Origin: Cercophora sp. LCS_1
Lineage: Eukaryota > Ascomycota > Sordariomycetes > Sordariales > Lasiosphaeriaceae
DNA length: 64,000 nucleotides
Assembly (NCBI GenBank): GCA_036250225.1
Contig: JAPZLL010000029.1
Coordinates: 310,001-374,000 of the forward strand
Direction: 5' to 3'
Positions 20,642 through 30,091 of the stretch are shown piece by piece. Made by a program: the position numbers and the translations under genes. The notes beneath the pieces were generated by a model. The model saw only the letters and a program-made list of their open reading frames with translations, ran no database searches and was not told where the DNA came from. Numbering within the stretch: the first letter of the stretch is position 1; each line of letters starts with the position of its first letter.

Positions 20642-23195
20642 TTACAACAGAGCAACAGCGACCAAGCCAAGAGCAGCAGCGGCACCGAGGCCGTTCCTGC
20701 TAGCGCCAGCGGTGACCTGGACACCCTTGGCGGTTGTGGTGAACGAAGCACTGGGCTTAGCATAACCACCAGCAGGAGCCGGAGCGAAGGTGGTAGGGGC
20801 AGGGTAGACCGGGCCGCCGGTGAGGCCGCCGTGGACGTGGGAAGGAGCCGACTCCGGCGAGGGCCAGGCCTCGGGGTTAGGCACCTCCTTGGTGGCAACG
20901 GGAACGACCTCGGTCTCGACAGAGCCCTTGTGGCAGTTGGTGTACTCGGGCTTGCACGAGGTGATGGTGTAGGTCTTGGTCGAGTAGACGGTCTCGGTGT
21001 TGTAGACGGCGGGCCAGGGGACAACGCCGGTGAGGGGGATGGTGGGGCGAGGGCCGTGGGGACCGCGGGTGGTGGTCTTGCCAGTGCTGCTGGTGCTGGT
21101 GACAGGGCACACAGTGGTGGTGTAGGGAACAACCTCGGTGACAACGGCACCCTTGTGGCAGTTGGTGACTTCGGGCTTGCACGAAGTGATGGTGAAGGTC
21201 TGGGTGGAGTACAGGGTCGAGGTGGTGAGGCTGCCAGTCCAGGTGCCAGTCCAGGTGCCTGTGTGGGTGGCAGAGCCAGTTCCCGTAGCGGTGGCCGAGC
21301 CAGATCCAGTGCCGGTGGCCGAGCCAGTGGCAGAGCCCGAAGCAGAGCCAGAGCCCGAGGCAGAAGCGGAACCAGAGGCGGAGGCAGAGCCGGAAGCGCT
21401 GGCGCTGACGCTGCTAGCAACCGACGAGGCAGCCGATGAAGCAGCAGTGGACGAGGCAACAGCGGACGAGGAGACGCTGCCGTTAGGGTCGCAGGTCTCA
21501 TCGAAAACAGCACCGTGGTCAGTCTTAGGGACCTCGTTGTGGGCTTCAGAGAGATCAGTGTGGTCCTCGGTGTTGCCGCCGGCATTGCCCTCGTAAGGAA
21601 GGCAGTGAGCCTTGCAGGTGTCGAAGTGCTCCTCAGGGATCAGAGGGCCAATGGTGTTCTGGATGCCCTCAACGTCCTCAATGATGGTGGCCGAGAGACC
21701 GACGGGAACGTGCCACTCAATGTGGCAGTGGAAGAGCCAGACACCCGGGTTGTCGGCCTTGAAACGGAGGATGGCGTTGGACTGGCCGTTAATGACAACG
21801 GTATCACGGACCATGACATCGTCGTCGCAAACGACATCGCCAGCAGCAGAACCGGCACCCTGGGCAGCACGCTGGCAGACCTGGAAGTGGTGGCCGTGGA
21901 AGTGGAAGGGGTGGGCAAAGGGGTGCAAGTTGTTGACTACGAGCTCGACAATCTCGTCCTTGGCAACGATGAAGGGGTTGACCGCGCCGTAAACAGCGGG
22001 GTTGTGGGCATCAGCGCCAGTCGAGACAGCCGTGTAGAGGGTGGGGACCTTCTGGTGGACGTAGGGCTTGCCGTTGATCAAGCCGAGAGGGTGGCCGCTG
22101 TCAGCGCTGGGGCTCATGACAAAGTTCATGGTGATCTTCTTGTTGGTGGTGCCAATGGCAACGGGGTGGACAGGGAGAAGAGTGGTGTCATCGAGGATCT
22201 GCTGGAGCTTGGTGAAGACTTGGGTGGGCTCGGGGAAGGCAGCATCGTACTCAAGGGTACCAGTGACGTTGAGGGGGAAGCCGACCAGGGGAGCACGGAA
22301 GTTGGGGTTCATGTCGAAGATGGCAGTATAGGCGAAGTTCTTCTCGGCGTCGGCCTTGGCCTCAACGATGAATGAGTAACGCTGGGCAGCCGAGAGGAGA
22401 ATCTCCTTGGCCGCAGTCTTCTCAACGTGGATGCCGTCAATCTCAACAACATTGAGGTCGTGTCCCTCGAACAGAAGGATGACGTTGGTGAAAGCAGACA
22501 TGTTGATGACGCGGAACTTGTACTTCTTGCCAGCCTCAAACTTGTACTTCTTGGAGCCGGCATCGTTGATGAGACCAGCCAGCGGGAGAGGAGGCTGGCC
22601 GCGGTTGTTTGAAGGGTTGAAGACGACGTTTTGGAGAAGGGTGGGAACCTCGTCGTGATACCAGTCTGCGACGTGTTAACAATTGTTCAACAATCCAGCT
22701 CGTGGAAGGCAGCGTACCAGAGAGGGTCAGGAGATACTCCTCGTCGTAGTCCTCCTCATAGGGATCCTGGCCTTCCGCATCCTCGACGATGATGGGTCCA
22801 CGGAGACCATCGGGGTACTGGGTGCCGGTGTGCGAGTGGTACCAGTAGGTACCCGAGTGGTCAAGCTCAAACTCGTAGGTGAACGAGTCTCCGGGAGGAA
22901 CGGGGCACTGGGTGCCGCCGGCCGGGCCGTCCATGTGGTTGCTGTTGATCTGGTGAAGACCGTGCCAGTGGATGCCGGTCGACTCGTTGCCGAGCTTGTT
23001 GTTGATGGTAATCTGGACCTTGTCGCCAACGGTACCCTTGAGAAGGGGAAGAGGCCACTGGCCGTTGATGCCGATGACCGGGCGGTTGAAGCCATCAGGA
23101 GCCGCATTCACCCACTCGATATCCCAGTTTTCCTGGATGAGGGCGCCGTACGCCGTCGAGGCGGCAGCGGCCGCCAAGGCGAGGGACTTATACAT
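20642..23195 (-). CDS. Multicopper oxidase (laccase/ferroxidase-like) with repeat-rich, GPI-anchored C-terminus
   Basis: Two exons, 22718-23195 and 20642-22665, with a 52-bp intron; frame-checked (2502 nt, 833 residues). After a signal peptide (MYKSLALAAAAASTAYG) come three cupredoxin domains with all four copper motifs: IHWHGLHQ, YWYHSH, HPFHFHGHHF and HCHIEWH. LTLSDWYHDE and VINMSAF resemble Fet3-type and laccase-like oxidases. From about residue 580 the chain changes to Ser/Ala/Gly repeats. Two copies of a T-x-T-ITSCKPE-x-TNCHKG-x-V-x-TEVVP motif follow, seen in fungal wall proteins. A hydrophobic end (GLGAAAALGLVAVALL) fits GPI anchoring. It probably oxidises phenols or metal ions at the cell surface. 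The acidic residue in the NPTGAEP region of true ferroxidases is not obvious here. Confidence 0.9.
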
Positions 23196-23299
23196 GTTGG
23201 TGTGTTGTATTACAGAACTAGTGAGACAAAAGAGTGACTTGAAGAAACTTCAGAAAAAAACACTGTCTCTGCTCCGCTCACCCCAGTAAAAGAATGACT

Positions 23300-23324
23300 G
23301 AACGAATGAACGAACGAACGAACG
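23300..23324. repeat. GAAC/CGAA tetranucleotide microsatellite
   Basis: An imperfect run of the four-base unit GAAC (gaacgaatgaacgaacg...) lies about 105-130 bp upstream of the multicopper oxidase ATG, in its probable 5' untranslated or promoter region. Confidence 0.8.
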
Positions 23325-23808
23325 GGTGTGAGTTGGTTGAGGAGAGAAGCAGGACACCACGAGCTGACCTCCCATCTCTTATGAATGGGCAGCCCGATCA
23401 CCGCGCACGCCTTGGCCATGCTGGGCCAGGGGAGCCGCCCAAAGGGGAACCCTGCAGCCTTGCTGCTTTGCTGACATGGCCACCGTGGGCCAACACGGGC
23501 GGCAACAGCATCCGGCCTGGTGGTGGTTGGCGGTGATGTGCGTGGAAATTGGCTGGTGCAGTCACTGGTGCTGCTGGCGATCGCCATCACCATGGCCTGT
23601 GCATGTTTTGCGCGGGAGACAGCCAGTTGTGCAAGAACCCGTCCGCCCCCCCTGGCTCGGGACCCCTGCCGAGGCCATCTCCCCTGCCGAGCCCGGGCCT
23701 CAACCAGGTTCTGTTGCAACGAAGCCTGCCGATAGCTGCGGCGCCTGCAGCGTTAGCGCCCAAAAATTTAATGAGCTCCTGTCAGCTGCGTCAATGATGT
23801 CAAGCCGT

Positions 23809-23952
23809 GTAAAGAATGAGTCCGACTCCTTGCGCAACCATTCAAATGTATCGGACGCACACTTTACACTGCGTCACGTTCTGTAAAGAGTAAATCCGAC
23901 TCCTGGCCCTGGCGCAACCATACAAATGAATTGGACGCACTCTTCACTCTTC
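23809..23952. repeat. Imperfect tandem duplication, unit about 74 bp
   Basis: Two adjacent copies begin at 23809 and 23883. Shared blocks in order are GTAAAGA, TCCGACTCCT, GCGCAACCAT, CAAATG and GGACGCAC, followed by TTTACAC or TTCACTC. The second copy has a short CCTGGCCCTGG-type insertion before GCGCAACC. No coding frame is preserved across the copies, so this is a non-coding duplication in a long intergenic region. Confidence 0.8.
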
Positions 23953-24501
23953 ACACCGCGTGCCGTGGGTGTCAAGTCTCGATGCGTGAGTGGGAATGCT
24001 GCTGGCCAATCGAGGGGCATCCTTTGCGGGAAGGCGGCCGCACCCCGGCTGGTGGCGTTGTCTTTACCGGGGGCCTCACTCGTGTTGTCATCCATTTTGG
24101 GGGCTCATGTCCTCGGATCCTTTGGGGGCGTCGAATCACAGCAGTCTCCCCTGACTTTTGTGTTCATCGGTTCGTCGAACAGTCGCGACGCCGTTTTGTT
24201 TTGGTGCCGCCTCCAGGCCTCATCGCGCGCCCCTGACAACGGGGAATCCAGCCACCAGGCGCCAGCCAGAGACAAGTGTGAGGACGAAACGCATCCCGAA
24301 CAGTGAGCATCTCAGATGCTGGCGCCATCACAGGGAGTCGTGAACATGCCCGCCGTCTTCCCGGCTTCTCCCAGCTGCCCAGGGTTCCAGCACAGCGACC
24401 AAAGCGACCAAGCTCAGGAGATCGTCCCAGGCGAAAGGCTTGTTCATGAGCGCACTCCACCCCGGGAGTCCGGAATTCCGGAAGGGGCCACCTGACCGAG
24501 C

Positions 24502-24530
24502 CCTGAACCTGAGCCTGAGCCTGAGCCTGG
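24502..24530. repeat. GAGCCT hexanucleotide repeat
   Basis: About four and a half copies of the unit CCTGAG/CCTGAA in a row within non-coding DNA. On the minus strand this encodes a chance AQAQAQ stretch in an unsupported frame. Confidence 0.75.
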
Positions 24531-25656
24531 GCCCTGCCGAGACCCGGTTCTTCTGGGCATCCAGCCTTCCATTCTTCGCGCTGTGCCTGAGGACTGCTAG
24601 GGAAGATGATTGCGGTCTTGGGAGAAACCAACAAAATGAAGAGAGAGCCCAAAGGATGCGCGCCGTCGAATCCCAAAGGAAAAGAAAAGCAAGACATTTC
24701 GTGCTCCAAGTCGATTGAGCAGTTCTCGAACCCAACGATCTTGCGGAAATTGGAATGTCAGCAACGGTTCCCAAAAGTCACCAACCACGCGACGGCTGCG
24801 TGTGGATGCGCCCCTCCGCAGTCCCAATTGCTGCGCGCCGTTGTCGCCCCAGAAAACGTTCGATCCGATCTCATCGTCGTGCAACCCCTTCGCGATCCTG
24901 CCCGCATCTGTTGTGCACCTTGACTGATGTCGTCCGACGTCGAAACATTTTAGAGTTTGGTGTGGCCCACGCGCAAGCTGTTCATCCGCAATCTATTTTC
25001 CCGTCCGGCTCCAACGCGTCGGGACAGTACGACCAGAGAGGTCCCATCCTCGCTTCCACCCGCGAGTGGGTGGCACCTCCCCCTCCCCCCCTATAATGCG
25101 GCGTTATGGGCCTAAATTTAGCGATTCGCCACTCCTGTGTGCCATGGTGTTTTTGACACACGGTTTCCATCAGCAGGAAGTTGCTGACGATTGTGGAATC
25201 CCATCATTCGCCGTCACATGCCATCACACGCCCATCAATGCGAAATGTCAAAATGCCATATGAACTGTAGGGAACGACTTGTCGACTGTTTCTTTGTTTG
25301 TTTGGTGGCACCAAATCCTTGCAGAGCGGCTCAATGCGCTGCCAATCCGAATGAAACCACCATCTTTCACCACCATGACATGACAGGGCATGTAAACACT
25401 ACAAGCTACCGCACCACAACCTCCACCAGCCAGACGAGATGATGGAGTCAGAAGCCACAAGACAAAGAAAGTGGTTTTCGCCGAAATTGTGACACAATTT
25501 TAAGGTAGTGCAGAGTGAGGACATCGAATTGAGAGAAACAAAAACGACATTGAGTGCCACTGTACCGACCATTCCTTCCCGACTCGCCATCGCCCGGCAC
25601 AACACATGCATTTCGCCTCTTGAGATCGGTTGGCAGATGAGGTAGGTACTCGGAAG

Positions 25657-26240
25657 CTACGACTTTGGGACCAACGCAAGGTCATATTTAACATACACCT
25701 TTTCATCATCCAAACTCCTTGTGACGGCGTCGCGCTTGCGCTCGACTTCTCCAAGAGTTGCGCAAGAGAGTCTCCGGTTTCCAGCACTTTCTCTTTCCTA
25801 GCCGTATTCCAAGAGGTCATTCTCTCCTTCCACGCCGTGTTTGCCGCGTCCCATATCATGTTTTCCCGAATGATATACGTAGAGATAATGCTCATGTTGC
25901 CAACCAAGTCACCCAGCCCGCCCTTGCCACCCGGAAGCGGCTTGCCCTGTGACAAACACTGGTCTCGGAGCTGTGGCATAGAAACTCTCAAAGTCTCTGG
26001 CCTCGGCTGCCGTCTGGGGGCCAACGACCCGAACGTCCTTCTCTTCCATGCCAGGCTCATTGTCGCCTTCGCGGCCCCGGTCAATTTGACCCTTCCGAAT
26101 GGCACTGTAAAAACCCGAGTTAGCATGTATACCGCATTACCGAAGCCCGGCATCAGGTAGGGGGCGCTGGGACGTGCTTGACGGATCGGCCAACCGAAGA
26201 AGCCCGTTTAGGTGGCGAAAAAACAGGTAAAGTAGGTAGA
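25657..26240 (-). pseudogene. Unknown small gene, coding signal split over two frames
   Basis: On the minus strand a protein-like reading begins upstream of 26140 (DPSSTSQRPLPDAGLR). It joins across a short GTAATG...TTTTACAG intron (about 36 bp, branch GCTAAC) to IRKGQIDRGREGDNEPGMEE and KDVRVVGPQTAAEARDFESF, then YATAPRPVFVTG. The frame then shifts by one base near a CCGGG run at about 25935 to GDLVGNMSIISTYI and DAANTAWKERMTSWNTARKE. Near 25770 it returns to the first frame (GEVERKRDAVTRSLDDEKVY), ending at a stop at 25657. Highly charged, natural-looking segments in consecutive frames suggest a decayed gene or two compensating indels. I do not recognise the family. Confidence 0.35.
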
Positions 26241-27525
26241 AATTACAATGTCCCTGTAGACAATAGAACAGTGAGGAGATGGGTGGCTGTGGGGGAAATA
26301 CAAGAGAACTTGGTAGCACATTGAACAAGCCGAGTAGATAGGTAGGTGGTTGGGGTCATTCTTATACCTAAAGCGTGTCACTGCGTGAAAGGCAGGGTGC
26401 TGTCCAGAATCAGCTTCCAAGAACCGGTGGCTTGCGAGAGAGCGCCTGACGATTGAGGGGAAGGCTGTTCTATCCCTTCGTTTTGGGTTAAAAAGGTCAA
26501 ATTGAATGCCTCTCCCCTGCTAGACTTGTTGATCGCGTCGATGGTGGCGTTGTTGCGTTTCATTAGGACTTCTGTGAGGCTGGTGAACATCGCACAGCAA
26601 ACACTAGGTACACACGAGGTCCCTAAGCAAAGACTTTTGGTAAAGGTCAGCTACATTACTCTTAAACCCCACAAATCTCGACTAACGCAACCACAACACA
26701 TGAGCGAGAGATGGAGCTCATACCTGGCCACGAACAAAACTTGGAAGCCTCCCGAAAGGCCGAAAACGGAAAACGCAAACTCTCAATTCGCAGCTCAGAC
26801 TGGTCCCATCAGACCATCACCAAGTTCAGCTACTTCAAATCAACACATCATCCAGATTGTTCAACACTGGTTGGAACAGGTCGGATCGATAGCTCACTCA
26901 TAGATTGAGAGATTACAAGTGGAACTCTACGTTAGCCGGGTGCAAGCCTGGCTTTCAGGACGATATGTTGTAACAACGTGGGCACTTAACACAGCCAAAT
27001 AATCAGCTCGGTGGTGTCAAAGGAATATTTGACGCCTGACAGAGGAACATCGTGGTGGCTAAATGTACCCGATGGCACGGTGCGAAGTTACGTTGGGAAA
27101 TATCTTGCATCCGGGTAAACAAGCAAAATCCCGGTTCTGGCGACTTGGCATGAGGCTCCGCGACGGTTTGGGCGTGGACGTAACATTGTGCACGTCGAAC
27201 AATCTTGTTTGGTCTTGAGTCTCCTACCTTGACAGCTCTTGCGTGGTAGTGGTATAGCTCTTGGGTCGTAGTTCACGACATAGCCGAAAAGAAGCGATGA
27301 TGGGACCCGAACTACATCGCGCCATTCGCGCGGTTGCCACGGCTTGTTCTCTGCTATTTTGGTCATGACGTCTCCATGGGGTTGGGATTCGTGGTATCAG
27401 ATCTTGTGCATAAAAGGGCGGTGGCCGTCTCGCTGTTGTGATGCTTTGCTCTCCCGACTCCGTCAACGGCCCTTGTCTTGCATCGTGTAACAGTACCATC
27501 TCCAACCAACCGCCCAACCGCCAAG
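26241..27525. other. 1.3-kb stretch without a supported gene
   Basis: Frames at 26378-26908 and 27088-27517 have no family resemblance or coherent exon structure. The right end is the promoter of the secreted protein gene. Confidence 0.45.
27409..27416 (+). promoter_or_regulatory. TATA-like element upstream of secreted protein gene
   Basis: CATAAAAG lies 117 bp upstream of the ATG at 27526, a plausible distance for a fungal TATA box with a short leader. It is assigned only by sequence and position. Confidence 0.35.
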
Positions 27526-28089
27526 ATGAAGTTCACAGCCCTCACCTTCCTGGCCTCCATCGCCGCTTCAACAGCCCAAATCGTCATCGTCCCCACCGGC
27601 CCCGTCCGTAGCCCCAATACCCTCGTCTTCAAAGAAATCGGCGGTGTCCCCAACAACGAGTGCCTGACCTTTACCAACAGCGTGCGTTCATTCCCATCCC
27701 TTCCCAGGCGAAATCTAACTTGCCTTACCTAGGGCAACATCGTCAACGCAGCTTGCGCCTGGACCCACGCGGACAGACAAGTGACCCCCGGCAAGATCCT
27801 CGGCACCGACGTACTCATCATCCAGCGCGCCTGGCAGTCGCAGTTCCGCCCCGATCTTGTCGGCAAGCAGGCCTGCGTGGCCTACAACGAGGGAACCTTC
27901 CGGGCCGAGGACTGCGCGAGGAGGGATCTGCTGTTTGTGCGCTTTGACGTGGGCAATGGACGGATCGTGGCCAACGGACACAGCGCGTGCCTGGGTGGAC
28001 ACGACGACAAGGCGCAGGTCATCATCGACGAGACGAGCATGAAGTGCGCCCAGTTCACCATTACGGCTGTTACGCCTACCAAGGTGTAA
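27526..28089 (+). CDS. Small secreted protein of unknown function
   Basis: Two exons, 27526-27681 and 27733-28089, with a 51-bp intron (GTGCGT, branch CTAAC, CCTAG); frame-checked (513 nt, 170 residues). A clear signal peptide (MKFTALTFLASIAASTAQ) is followed by a compact domain with about five cysteines (NNECLTF, NAACAWTHADRQV, ACVAYNEG, DCARRD, SACLGG, MKCAQFTI). The ATG sits in CCAAGATGA after a TATA-like box. No known family is recognised. Size and secretion would fit a wall-associated protein or effector, but nothing in the sequence shows a function. Confidence 0.75.
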
Positions 28090-28229
28090 GGGATGGGTAG
28101 GTACCTAATCAATGGGGATTGGGGTGTAGTCTAATATTGATGTTTCGATTCCATCATACCCATGTTATTGACTCTGAGTTTGTCTCTTCTTCGCATCAAG
28201 TCGTGGCCAGGAAGTACTGTTGGTCCCTT

Positions 28230-29819
28230 CTACCAACTGATAACCCTCTGAACCATGCCTTTTTCCCATCCGTCGCCGCCCTTGTGAAACCTCAGCAACG
28301 CCCTTCGTTCTCCCTGCAGCTCAATCTTGACCTCCCAAACCCGCTTCTCAAACTCGATCCTTTCGCCCTGCCATCCCTCCTCCTCGATCTCAATCGTCTG
28401 CAGCGACACCTTTCCGGCCAACGTGCTGTCCCACAGACACTCCTTTCTCTGCGCCTCAAGCAACAACCCTGCCGCGCGTCTGCGTATCCTCGGATTCCGA
28501 CACCGCGCAGCAATGGTGTGCAGCGGTGGGATGACCCCCAGCCCCGACGAACATATCGGTTTCCTTGGCGACCCAGACTCGCAAATGATCTCGCAGTATT
28601 CGAGCATTTCCTCCAGGAGAGATTCAAGTTCGTCAAATGCCACCTCGCGTTGCTCAGGGTGGAGAACGACGTCGAGGCGAAGGCGGATTGTGGTGAGAGT
28701 GTGGTGGAGTCGAAGCATGGTGATGCCCTTGTCCTCTGGCTGCTGGCCGAGTGAGGCTGAGAGCTGGTCGAGGGCGTTTTGGGAACTGATCAATGCCCGA
28801 CAGAGAACGCCGTGGCGAGCAACGACTTCCTCGAGACGGGCATCGGTGGTGGCTGGGTGGATGAGGAGGAATTGCGAGAAGGCGAGCGTGTTTTGAGTGA
28901 GACGTTCGACGTAGTTGTGGGCGTCGGGGATGGAGTAGAAAATGGTTGCGGGTTCGATGGATGAGACGAGGCTGTCATAGTTGAGTGCCTCGAGCGCGGT
29001 GTCGTTGATCATGCCACGGAGCTGGCCGTAGGAGGAATTCAGGAGGGTGCGGATGTGGGAGAGCGGGATGGGGAAGGGTGTTTCGGAAACAAAAGGAGAT
29101 TGGTCGACGGTTTGGAGCAGTTTGATGGAGGAGCGCACGTGTTGGATACCCTCGGCCATGTTTCCGCGGATGAAGGCGAGGTAGATGAAAAGGATCGAGG
29201 AGGTCAGGATACACGAGACTGTTTCAAGGGATTGGGTGGCTGGGCTCTGCGGGGAGAGGGCGGCCAGCTGGCGAATGGCGTTGTTGCATTGTTGGAGGGT
29301 GAACTTGGAGGCTACTTCAGTTGCGCGCGAGTCGTGGTATCCGTCGTAGGTGCTGGATTCGAAGAGCTCGTATGCTGCTCCAAGTCCAATGATGAGATGG
29401 CGGATGGGCTGGTAGTGGATGGCTGCTTGAAGAACCTCGCGCCCCCAAAAGGTCTGGTTGAACATGCCACCAAGACACTTGGCTGCATGTGACTGAAAGT
29501 ACTCGAAACTGCGCTTCTCGGCTGCTGATGCGAATAGCCCTGTCGACGGGGAAGACGCCATCAACGCCCCGGGCCCACCTGGTGGTGGGCTCGACTTGGG
29601 GGACCCGTACCCGTCACACCTGCGACCCGTGCTCGTACAGCGGTGGCAGCTCGGCTTCGCTTCGTCGCATTTCACTTTGCGAGTTCTAGAGCAGCCAGTT
29701 AGCATGGCGTGTACATGCCGATCGAGCTGTCAAGGGGGCACATGCTTGCATGTCAGACATCCCGTTCGGACCTTTGTGTGGAACTTGAACGTTTTTCTGC
29801 TGGCGTTATGAGTGGTCAT
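28230..29819 (-). CDS. Zn2Cys6 fungal transcription factor
   Basis: Two exons, 29746-29819 and 28230-29685, frame-checked (1530 nt, 509 residues). Exon 1 supplies the first two cysteines (TGCLTC) and exon 2 continues TRKVKCDEAKPSCHRCTSTG and RRCDGY, completing the six-cysteine cluster. That join requires a GC-AG intron: donor GCATGT, branch GCTAAC, acceptor CTCTAG, 60 bp. The remainder (SFEYFQSHAAKCLGGMFNQT, IGLGAAYELF, CILTSSILFIYLAFIRGN) is the helical fungal transcription factor 2 domain found in regulators of metabolism and secondary metabolism. It is divergent from the HET gene starting at 30092. The target genes are unknown. Confidence 0.85.
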
Positions 29820-30091
29820 TGTGGATATTGGATCACGACTGTGCTTCAATGGCCCCGGGAAGCGCAGAAACGGTCGTCTCTGGGGAGGATATGATGTTGA
29901 ACTTCGGAGGCGTCATGTGACTTTTGCGAAGCAGAGTCCGAGTCTGTCTTGGCATTGTGGCGTGGTCAACACGTCCTGGCGGCATTGACGTTGCGTCGTG
30001 GCAGTGCAAGCCCAATGAGATGTGCCGCAGTCAGGTACGGCAGGAAAAAATCTGCCCGACCAGCTTGTTTCCAAGGGTGCATGTTAACAAA
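29820..30091. promoter_or_regulatory. Shared divergent promoter of Zn2Cys6 regulator and HET gene
   Basis: Only 272 bp separate the two start codons (29819 minus, 30092 plus), so both promoters must lie here or overlap the transcripts. No canonical TATA box is obvious. If the HET gene is instead started at its upstream in-frame ATG (29924), the spacing falls to 104 bp. Confidence 0.45.

Larger units (their letters stand above)
23196..25656. other. 2.4-kb stretch without an intact gene
   Basis: The left end is the multicopper oxidase promoter. The rest holds simple and tandem repeats listed separately. Frames at 24164-24774 are open on several strands at once and have no family features. I see no convincing gene. 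Confidence 0.45.

Noticed and set aside
20614..21585. 323-residue minus-strand frame inside the multicopper oxidase
   Set aside because: Alternate frame of the GC-rich repeat region; Pro/Leu/Ala/Arg monotony is a by-product of the Ser/Ala/Gly repeats.
21515..22375. 286-residue plus-strand frame
   Set aside because: Antisense of the cupredoxin domains; Val/Gly/Asp-rich pattern typical of a shadow frame.
24164..24774. Overlapping minus-strand frames with AQAQAQ repeats
   Set aside because: Result from the GAGCCT repeat and GC-rich DNA; no family resemblance.
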